From NCBI GenBank assembly GCA_028710845.1, contig JAQTTI010000063.1, forward strand, positions 1 through 5,962: a stretch of 5,962 bases of DNA. The letters run 5' to 3'. The translations under genes and the position numbers were made by a program. The DNA comes from Candidatus Omnitrophota bacterium (GTDB lineage: Bacteria; Omnitrophota; Gorgyraeia; Gygaellales; Profunditerraquicolaceae). This document shows, piece after piece, positions 1-5,344 of the stretch. Within the stretch, counting starts at the first letter, position 1. The number at the start of each line of letters is the position of its first letter. A model generated the notes under the pieces. The model saw only the letters and a program-made list of their open reading frames with translations. It was not told where the DNA came from and made no database searches.

Positions 1-126
1 ATCAATTGTTACTATCCGGATATTAATTTATGTATGGATAATGCTGCAATGGTAGCTGCCTTAGGCGGATATCTTTATAAAAAGGGCAGGAGGAGCAATT
101 TAGATTTGAACATAGTTTCCAATTAA
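1..126 (+). CDS. tsaD: TsaD (t6A synthase subunit), C-terminal fragment
   Basis: This is the last 41 residues of a reading frame that enters from the left edge and stops at TAA 124-126. TsaD (Kae1/YgjD/Gcp family) transfers the threonylcarbamoyl group from threonylcarbamoyl-AMP to A37 of ANN-decoding tRNAs, working with TsaB and TsaE in the cytoplasm. The visible signature is C-M-D-N-A-A-M at residues 11-17 of the fragment, matching the family's C-(T)-D-N-A-A-M motif; the Asp is a metal ligand in characterised TsaD proteins. The aromatic tail with YLYKKG, followed by a short Asn-rich end, is also typical. The usual Thr of the motif is Met here. The family is about 330-350 residues, so nearly 90% of the gene is outside the window. 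The next gene's ribosome binding site overlaps its stop codon, which suggests cotranscription. Confidence 0.88.
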   Translation: MNCYYPDINLCMDNAAMVAALGGYLYKKGRRSNLDLNIVSN

Positions 127-133
127 AAGGAGG
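125..133 (+). promoter_or_regulatory. Strong ribosome binding site for the mgtC-like gene
   Basis: AAAAGGAGG is a near-perfect Shine-Dalgarno sequence ending 4 bases before the ATG at 138. It overlaps the tsaD stop codon, which supports the chosen start and tight coupling between the two genes. Confidence 0.75.
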
Positions 134-137
134 CCCA

Positions 138-584
138 ATGCCAACTGATATTGAAATAATCAAGCGATTATTGCTTACCTTATTCTTAAGCGGTTTAATC
201 GGCCTAGAGCGCCAGGTTCATAAAAGGGATGCCGGCCTGCGCACGCATATTTTAGTGGCTTTGGGTTCGGCTCTTATCATGTTGACATCTCTATATGTTT
301 TTGATATATATAAAGATGTAGTTTCACTGGATCCGGTCCGGATAGCTTCCGGGGTGGTTACCGGAATCGGATTTTTAGGAGCAGGGACCATTATCCGTTC
401 TTCCGACGGCGTAAGGGGATTGACCACAGCTGCAAGCCTTTGGGTGGCAGCAGCAATCGGCCTTGCTGTTGGAGTAGGTTTTAATAAAGTGGCAATTTAT
501 GCCACAATTTTAGTGTTGATTGTTTTAGGTGTTTTTCGCCATGTAGAGGGATCGATTACAAAGGAGGGTAAAAATGGCATTTAA
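138..584 (+). CDS. MgtC/SapB family membrane protein (short form)
   Basis: A 148-residue integral membrane protein of the MgtC/SapB (YhiD) family. Visible family motifs are GLIGLERQ (19-26) followed by a K-x5-LRTH stretch (29-37), GIGFLGAGTI (76-85) and VRGLTTAASLW (92-102). Hydrophobic segments at about 8-23, 36-55, 69-86, 96-114 and 116-134 suggest four or five membrane helices. The protein ends soon after the last helix, so it lacks the soluble ACT-like C-terminal domain of Salmonella MgtC, which is over 200 residues long; membrane-only forms of this size are common. MgtC itself is linked to growth at low Mg2+ and to inhibition of F-type ATP synthase, but the role of the short homologues is generally unknown, and no Mg2+ link is visible here. 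A strong ribosome binding site supports the start. Its 3' end overlaps the next gene by 11 bases. Confidence 0.87.
   Translation: MPTDIEIIKRLLLTLFLSGLIGLERQVHKRDAGLRTHILVALGSALIMLTSLYVFDIYKDVVSLDPVRIASGVVTGIGFLGAGTIIRSSDGVRGLTTAASLWVAAAIGLAVGVGFNKVAIYATILVLIVLGVFRHVEGSITKEGKNGI
560..568 (+). promoter_or_regulatory. Strong ribosome binding site for the bactofilin gene
   Basis: AAAGGAGGG lies inside the last codons of the mgtC-like gene and ends 5 bases before the ATG at 574. It decides the bactofilin start, even though that start overlaps the upstream gene by 11 bases. Confidence 0.75.
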
Positions 585-1077
585 AAAGAATTTAGAAGAA
601 AAAGTCATTGATGTCGATGCCGCAATGCAGGGGACTTTAAGTTTTAAGGATCCGGTTAACCTCCGTATTAATGGAAAATTTGAAGGTAATCTTGATATCC
701 GCGGGAACCTGACTATTGGGTCGACAGCAGTAATTAATGCCGATATCATGGGCGATAATATTATTATCGGAGGCCGGGTCAGAGGCAAGGTTACGGCCAA
801 AGAACGCCTTACGCTTTTACCCCAGGCCGTTGTTGAAGGGCATATCTATCCTGCCAAACTAAATGTGGCCGAAGGGGCGGTTTTTCAAGGACAATGTACA
901 ATGCTTCATGATTTTTTAAATTCAGAACAGTTGGCAAAATATTTAGAAGTCGAATTAAGCTCAATAATGGAATGGGCGAGCTCCGGTAAAGTCCCGGCGA
1001 ATAAAGAGAATAATGAATGGAAGTTTGAGCGAAAGGCGATTGACGCCTGGGTCGCTTCCGGAAAAATAGCGAAATAA
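574..1077 (+). CDS. Bactofilin with a C-terminal excisionase-like HTH domain
   Basis: A 167-residue protein in two parts. Residues about 15-110 are a bactofilin (polymer-forming cytoskeletal, formerly DUF583) domain. It shows the repeating beta-helix pattern of short hydrophobic strands and glycines, the entry G-T-L-S-F (20-24), INGKFEGNL (32-40), and the typical end KERLTLLPQAVVEGHI (76-91) and EGAVFQGQC (100-108). Bactofilins polymerise without nucleotide and scaffold envelope enzymes or position cell structures. Residues about 114-163 form an unusual extra module that looks like an excisionase/MerR-type HTH (HTH_17): L-N-S-E-Q-L-A-K-Y-L-E-V, then S-G-K-V-P, a charged wing, and FERKAIDAWV. 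Ordinary bactofilins end in a short disordered tail instead. The module resembles the N-terminus of the next gene product, from which it is separated by 6 bases. Whether it binds DNA or serves as a protein contact cannot be told from sequence. The bactofilin call is firm; the HTH call is good. Confidence 0.88.
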   Translation: MAFKKNLEEKVIDVDAAMQGTLSFKDPVNLRINGKFEGNLDIRGNLTIGSTAVINADIMGDNIIIGGRVRGKVTAKERLTLLPQAVVEGHIYPAKLNVAEGAVFQGQCTMLHDFLNSEQLAKYLEVELSSIMEWASSGKVPANKENNEWKFERKAIDAWVASGKIAK

Positions 1078-1083
1078 TAAATT

Positions 1084-1395
1084 ATGATCGAAGAAAAAAT
1101 GCTTACCGTAAGAGATGTCGCTAGCCTACTTGGCGTTTCTGAAAAAGATGTTTTGGACCTAGCCGAAGCGGGTGTAATCCCCGGCTATAAAGTCGGCGGC
1201 GTATACTTAAGGTTTAAAAAAGAACAGGTTGACCAGTATAAAAAGAATCACGGCCATCTGCATTCCAAAGCTGTCAAAGAACAGCCTGCCGGAGTAAAAA
1301 GCAGAATCCATGACTTTTTCTATTTTAATGATTTCTACATTTTTTCCATTACCCTGATAATAATATTGGGTTATTTACTGATCCGGGGTTTGTAG
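1084..1395 (+). CDS. Small tail-anchored protein with N-terminal excisionase-like HTH
   Basis: A 103-residue protein. Residues about 6-55 form an HTH_17/excisionase-like domain: MLTVRDVASLLGVSEKDV (6-23) is a classic helix-turn-helix, followed by A-G-V-I-P-G-Y-K-V-G-G (29-39) and R-F-K-K-E-Q-V-D-Q-Y (43-52). A polar, basic linker (about 53-78) leads to a single hydrophobic segment from about 84 to 101, rich in I, L, F and Y, ending in R-G-L. That layout predicts a tail-anchored inner-membrane protein with the HTH in the cytoplasm. No known gene is recognised. The HTH half aligns by eye with the C-terminus of the preceding bactofilin, so the two probably act together, perhaps with this protein tethering the polymer to the membrane; that is inference. 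The start has no clear ribosome binding site. A second ATG at 1099 (residue 6) is an alternative start that would keep the whole HTH. Confidence 0.78.
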   Translation: MIEEKMLTVRDVASLLGVSEKDVLDLAEAGVIPGYKVGGVYLRFKKEQVDQYKKNHGHLHSKAVKEQPAGVKSRIHDFFYFNDFYIFSITLIIILGYLLIRGL

Positions 1396-1397
1396 AA

Positions 1398-2069
1398 ATG
1401 TCACAAGGATTGGGATTCTGCGACCTTGGTTTTGCTAAATTTGATACCGACAGAAAAAAACGTAAAGGTTTTACCGAGGTGATCTATTGTCCGGGTAAAG
1501 ATTTGGGGCACCTTAAAATAATTATAAAAAAGGCCTTTAAGTTAAAAGAAGACCTTTTGCTGACCAAATTAGATAAGACCACTTACTCTTCGCTTAAGAA
1601 AATAATTCCTGTTTTAAAATACAACCCCTTGGCAAAAATCGGATATCATTTAGCTGAGCCGAAATCCTTATCGAAAGGGATGGTTTTAGTTATCTGCGCA
1701 GGCACAAGCGATGTGCCGATAGCCGAGGAGGCGGTCCAGACCCTGGAAGTTATGGGTAACCGGGTTGAAAAGTTATACGATGTAGGCGTTGCCGGCGTTC
1801 ACCGCCTGATGAACAATATAGATAAATTAAAAAAAGCTAAAACGATTATCGTCGTGGCGGGGATGGAGGGGGCATTGCCGAGCCTGGTCAGCGGTTTAGT
1901 TAAGGCGCCGATTATTGCCGTTCCGACCAGCTGCGGGTATGGTTCAAGTTTCCAAGGCCTAGCTGCTTTATTGACTATGCTTAACGGCTGTTCGCCCGGG
2001 GTAACCGTAGTAAATATCGATAATGGTTTTGGCGCTGGATATTTCGCTAGTTTAATTAACAGGAGCTAA
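1398..2069 (+). CDS. larB: LarB, pyridinium-3,5-biscarboxylic acid mononucleotide synthase
   Basis: LarB carboxylates nicotinate adenine dinucleotide at C5 of the pyridine ring and releases AMP, giving pyridinium-3,5-biscarboxylic acid mononucleotide. This is the first step to the nickel-pincer nucleotide (NPN) cofactor of lactate racemase (LarA) and its relatives; LarE and LarC do the later steps. The N-terminus shows D-L-G-F-A-K-F-D-x-D-R-K-x-R-K-G-F-x-E-V-I-Y (9-30), a LarB hallmark. The C-terminal half is the PurE (AIR carboxylase)-like domain, with AGTSDVPIAEEA (101-112), DVGVAGVHR (128-136), AGMEGALPS (154-162), PTSCGYG (176-182) and NIDNGFGAGY (206-215). Cys198 in M-L-N-G-C is at the position of the Cys that forms the substrate adduct in Lactobacillus LarB, and Glu157 is the conserved Glu. 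At 223 residues it lacks roughly 25 N-terminal residues found in many LarBs; no upstream in-frame ATG, GTG or TTG start exists before a stop at 1329. It lies 2 bases from the genes on both sides. No larA, larC or larE is in view. Confidence 0.9.
   Translation: MSQGLGFCDLGFAKFDTDRKKRKGFTEVIYCPGKDLGHLKIIIKKAFKLKEDLLLTKLDKTTYSSLKKIIPVLKYNPLAKIGYHLAEPKSLSKGMVLVICAGTSDVPIAEEAVQTLEVMGNRVEKLYDVGVAGVHRLMNNIDKLKKAKTIIVVAGMEGALPSLVSGLVKAPIIAVPTSCGYGSSFQGLAALLTMLNGCSPGVTVVNIDNGFGAGYFASLINRS
2061..2065 (+). promoter_or_regulatory. Ribosome binding site of acsC within the larB end
   Basis: AGGAG lies just before the larB stop codon (2067-2069), 6 bases before the acsC ATG at 2072. It fixes the acsC start and implies that larB and acsC are translated from the same message. 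Confidence 0.65.
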
Positions 2070-2071
2070 CT

Positions 2072-3403
2072 ATGGCTTTATCTGGTTTAGACATTTATAA
2101 ATTACTGCAAAAATCAAACTGCCGGAAATGCGGCCTTCCGACTTGCCTTGCTTTTGCCATGCAGCTGGCTAAAAAAGCAGTGCCGATAGAAAAATGTCCA
2201 TTTATTTCGGAAGAAGCCAAGGCTATTTTAGAATCTCAGGCGCTACCCCCGGTAAGACCGATTGTGCTGGGAGCGAATGAAACAAAATTTGAAATTGGCA
2301 ATGAAACGGTGATGTTCAGGCACGAGGAAAAATTCCGTAATCCCCCCGGTATCGGTTTTATTATTGATGATAACCTGACCGATGCCCAGATAAAATCAAA
2401 GGTTGATAAAATCGAGCAACTCGAGTTTGTCCGAGTTGGCCAGACGCTTAATGTCAACCTGATTGCCTTAAAACAAAATAAGGATCCAAAAAGATTTATT
2501 GAAGCCGTAGGTATAGTTTTAGCCCATACAAAAAAACAGATAGCCTTAATTTCCGAAGACCTAACGGCACTAAAAGGGGCGGCAGAAATCTCTAAAGGCC
2601 GGGCTCCGCTTATTTATTGCGCAAATGAAGCCAACTATAAAGAAGTTGGTTTAATCGCCAAGGAATATGAATTACCTTTGGTTGTGCTCGGCCGGGATTT
2701 CGATATTCTTTCCCGGCTTACCAAAGAACTCAATGCTCTGGGAGTAAAGAACCTAATTTTAGATACCGGATTAAAACCAGTTACTGAAAAAATTTGGGAT
2801 TTAACCCAGATTCGCAGGCAGGCCCTTAAAAAAACAAACCGGTCATTGGGTTATCCGACTCTGGCTATTGTCGATAACGCTGACCCTTTTGATGAAGCCA
2901 TAGAAGCAACCGCATATATAGCTAAATATGCGGGAATGATTTTAATCAAGGGAATAGAAAGCTGGGAGTTGTTGTCAATTTTGACTCTGAGGCAAAATAT
3001 ATATACTGACCCGCAGAAGCCGCTGCAGATAGACCCTAAGCTTTATCCGATTGGAAAGGTTAACGAAAAATCACCGCTTTTGGTCACTACTAATTTTTCA
3101 CTCAGTTATTTTACTGTATTAGGAGAAGTCGAAGCAAGCAAGATACCTTCCTATATTTTAAGCGTCGATACCCAGGGGATGTCGGTGCTTACTGCCTGGG
3201 CAGCTGAAAAATTTAATGCCGAAACTATTACTAAATCGCTGGAAACAAGCGGGGTGAAGGAAATTGTCAAACATAAAAATTTAATCATTCCCGGATATGT
3301 GGCGATGATGAGCGGTGACCTGGAAGACCAATCCGGATACAAAATAATCGTAGGCCCTAAAGAAGCCGCAGGTTTGCCCGCATTTTTAAAAAACCTCAAT
3401 TAG
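2072..3403 (+). CDS. acsC: Corrinoid iron-sulfur protein, large (gamma) subunit AcsC/CdhE
   Basis: This is the large subunit of the corrinoid iron-sulfur protein (CFeSP). The protein accepts the methyl group from methyl-tetrahydrofolate (through AcsE) onto Co(I) of its corrinoid and hands it to the A-cluster of acetyl-CoA synthase, the central methyl-transfer step of the Wood-Ljungdahl pathway. The N-terminal domain carries the [4Fe-4S] ligands Cys17, Cys20, Cys25 and Cys42 (C-x2-C-x4-C-x16-C) within NCRKCGLPTC. Residues about 90-320 form the TIM-barrel domain. The C-terminal corrinoid-binding domain (about 330-443) has LLVTTNFSLSYFTV (336-349), D-T-Q-G-M-S-V-L-T-A-W (366-376), LIIPGYVA (404-411) and S-G-D-L-E-D-Q-S-G (414-422), all typical of the family. 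At 443 residues it is full length. The small subunit gene acsD, often adjacent, is not next to it here; the activator gene follows after 9 bases. Confidence 0.95.
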   Translation: MALSGLDIYKLLQKSNCRKCGLPTCLAFAMQLAKKAVPIEKCPFISEEAKAILESQALPPVRPIVLGANETKFEIGNETVMFRHEEKFRNPPGIGFIIDDNLTDAQIKSKVDKIEQLEFVRVGQTLNVNLIALKQNKDPKRFIEAVGIVLAHTKKQIALISEDLTALKGAAEISKGRAPLIYCANEANYKEVGLIAKEYELPLVVLGRDFDILSRLTKELNALGVKNLILDTGLKPVTEKIWDLTQIRRQALKKTNRSLGYPTLAIVDNADPFDEAIEATAYIAKYAGMILIKGIESWELLSILTLRQNIYTDPQKPLQIDPKLYPIGKVNEKSPLLVTTNFSLSYFTVLGEVEASKIPSYILSVDTQGMSVLTAWAAEKFNAETITKSLETSGVKEIVKHKNLIIPGYVAMMSGDLEDQSGYKIIVGPKEAAGLPAFLKNLN

Positions 3404-3412
3404 GTAAATAAC

Positions 3413-5344
3413 ATGCAGAAATTCAAAGTAACTTTTTTACCTGAAAATTTAAGCGTCTTAGCTGAAAAAGATAAAACTATACTTTCTGCTGCCGTCTCAG
3501 CGGGAATTTATATCAATTCCACCTGCGGTGGTGACGGAATCTGTGGAAAGTGTAAAGTTAAAGTGAACCGCGGCCAGGTAACCAGCCAGCCCAACGGTTT
3601 GATCAGTATTTTAGAAAGAAAAGATAACGTTTATCTTGCCTGTCTTACCAGTATCCAGGGGGATTTAGAAGTTACTATTCCGGATAGTTCCCGGCTGCAC
3701 TTTGATAAATTAACGCCCGAAGAGCTGGAAGAACGCCTAAGCGGTTTATATTCAAAGGTTGAGGATATCTGGCCGCAAAATTCGAATTTCGAAGACAAGG
3801 TATTTAAGCATTCTCCTTTTTCTTCAAAGCTTTACCTGGAACTTTCTAAGCCTACTTTAAATGATAGTATCAGCGACCTGGAAAGGCTTTACCGGGCGCT
3901 GCGTAAATATGAGGAATTTCCCGTAATCCAGACCGGTTTATTTAATATCCGCCAACTGGGCCAGCTTTTACGTGATTATGATTGGAAAGTAACTGTTACT
4001 CTTGGCAAAAGAAATAATACCGTTGAAATTGTTTTAATCGAACCGGGGGATACGACTAAAAAAAATTACGGGCTTTGTTTTGATATCGGCACAACCACGA
4101 TTTCGGGCCAGCTGGTAAACCTTAATTCGAAAAAAATCCTGGGCACAAAAGCAGCCTATAATCAACAAGCAGCTTTCGGAAGCGATGTAATTACGCGTAT
4201 AGTCCATGCCGCTAAACCCGAAGGGCTATCGCAACTGCATAAAGCCGTTTCCAGCACAATGAACGAGATTATCAAAGAATTAGCTCAGGAACATAAAGTC
4301 GACCTTAATGACGTAAACTGTATTGTTTGTTCCGGAAATACTACGATGACCCATTTATTACTAAATATGGATCCTGCCCACATCCGCAAAGAACCGTATG
4401 TTCCCACGGCGAATTTTTTACCGGTTTTGCGGGCTGCCGAAGTGGATATTAATATTAATTCAAGGGGGCTGTTAAGTTGTGTGCCTGGGGTCTCAAGTTA
4501 TGTGGGGGGAGATACTACCGCCGGAGTTTTATCAAGCGGAATATACCAAAAAGAAGAGCCGTCGATACTGATTGATATCGGCACCAACGGCGAAATTGTA
4601 TTGGGTAATAAAGAATTTCTGGTTGCCTGTGCCGCATCAGCTGGCCCGGCTTTTGAAGGAAGCGGAGTAACCAGCGGTATGCGCGCATCTAGCGGGGCGA
4701 TCCAGAAAATAAGCATAAAAAAGGATGATTTAAGCGTTAAATATTCTACTATAGCCGGGGTAAAACCGAGGGGAATATGCGGTTCCGGTTATATTGACCT
4801 ATTAAGCGAAATGCTAGATACCGGAATTATTGACCGGTCCGGTAAAATAAAAGTACAGGATAAAAGGGTACGCCAATCGGACTCGGGGATGGAATTTATA
4901 GTTTGTTTTAAAGAAGAGACTCAAGACGGCAAAGATATTGTAATCAACGAAGCGGATATCGAAAACCTTAAACGTTCCAAAGGCGCAATTTATGCTGCAG
5001 CCTCGATATTAGTCAAACATTTGGGGATGGATTTTTCCGTTGTCAAAAAGATTTATATCGCCGGAGGATTCGGCACTTATTTGGACATCGGGAAAGCCAT
5101 TAAGATCGGGCTCCTGCCTGATATTGACCGCTCAAAGTTTATTTTTATTGGCAACAGTTCCCTGGCCGGTTCAAGGGAGATACTTTTATCGACTCAAGCA
5201 ATGGCAATGGCGGATAACCTGGCAGCAAAAATTACCTACTTTGAATTATCCGTTGATCCCGGATATATGGATGAATACAGCCAGTCATTATTTTTTCCGC
5301 ATACAGACCTGGAAAAATTTCCGACGGTGAAATTCAATGGGTAA
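3413..5344 (+). CDS. acsV: Reductive activator of the corrinoid iron-sulfur protein (AcsV/RACo)
   Basis: RACo uses ATP hydrolysis to drive electron transfer onto the corrinoid of CFeSP when it has been oxidised to inactive Co(II), returning it to Co(I). Residues 1-92 are a plant-type [2Fe-2S] ferredoxin domain with Cys38, Cys44, Cys47 and Cys77 (C-G-G-D-G-I-C-G-K-C, then C-L-T-S). A linker (about 93-137) and a middle domain (about 138-217) follow. The C-terminal ASKHA-type ATPase half (DUF4445) shows the phosphate-binding loops DIGTTT (224-229) and DIGTNGE (388-394), GICGSGYIDL near the adenosine site, and IYIAGGFG (547-554). The tail Y-M-D-E-Y-S-Q-S-L-F-F-P-H-T-D is a family signature. Its length of 643 residues fits characterised RACo (about 630). 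Related proteins activate corrinoid methyltransferases (RamA-like), but the position directly behind acsC argues for CFeSP as the partner. Only a weak ribosome binding site (AGGT near 3402) is visible, consistent with coupling to acsC. The end overlaps the next gene by 8 bases. Confidence 0.93.
   Translation: MQKFKVTFLPENLSVLAEKDKTILSAAVSAGIYINSTCGGDGICGKCKVKVNRGQVTSQPNGLISILERKDNVYLACLTSIQGDLEVTIPDSSRLHFDKLTPEELEERLSGLYSKVEDIWPQNSNFEDKVFKHSPFSSKLYLELSKPTLNDSISDLERLYRALRKYEEFPVIQTGLFNIRQLGQLLRDYDWKVTVTLGKRNNTVEIVLIEPGDTTKKNYGLCFDIGTTTISGQLVNLNSKKILGTKAAYNQQAAFGSDVITRIVHAAKPEGLSQLHKAVSSTMNEIIKELAQEHKVDLNDVNCIVCSGNTTMTHLLLNMDPAHIRKEPYVPTANFLPVLRAAEVDININSRGLLSCVPGVSSYVGGDTTAGVLSSGIYQKEEPSILIDIGTNGEIVLGNKEFLVACAASAGPAFEGSGVTSGMRASSGAIQKISIKKDDLSVKYSTIAGVKPRGICGSGYIDLLSEMLDTGIIDRSGKIKVQDKRVRQSDSGMEFIVCFKEETQDGKDIVINEADIENLKRSKGAIYAAASILVKHLGMDFSVVKKIYIAGGFGTYLDIGKAIKIGLLPDIDRSKFIFIGNSSLAGSREILLSTQAMAMADNLAAKITYFELSVDPGYMDEYSQSLFFPHTDLEKFPTVKFNG

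Noticed and set aside
525..800. A 91-codon open frame on the - strand
   Set aside because: It is antisense to the mgtC end and the bactofilin beta-helix region, both well supported; its composition is that of a reverse-strand shadow.
1084..1395. The small HTH protein as a phage excisionase or sign of a mobile element
   Set aside because: No integrase, attachment repeat or tRNA is nearby, and the C-terminal membrane helix does not fit a phage Xis protein.
1329..1397. Possible upstream extension of larB to recover the missing N-terminus
   Set aside because: The frame is open back to a TGA at 1329-1331 but has no ATG, GTG or TTG start, and the translated residues do not resemble the LarB N-terminus.
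1398..2069. PurE (AIR carboxylase of purine synthesis) as an alternative name for the larB product
   Set aside because: The PurE-like fold is only the C-terminal half; the N-terminal DLGFAKFD signature and the C-terminal Cys198 and NIDNGFGAGY motifs are LarB-specific.
4498..4716. A 72-codon open frame on the - strand within acsV
   Set aside because: It lies opposite the conserved DIGTNGE region of acsV and has no recognisable domain; it is a shadow.
5040..5330. A 96-codon open frame on the + strand within the end of acsV
   Set aside because: It overlaps the strongly conserved ASKHA end of acsV in another frame, its translation resembles no family, and it has no clear ribosome binding site.
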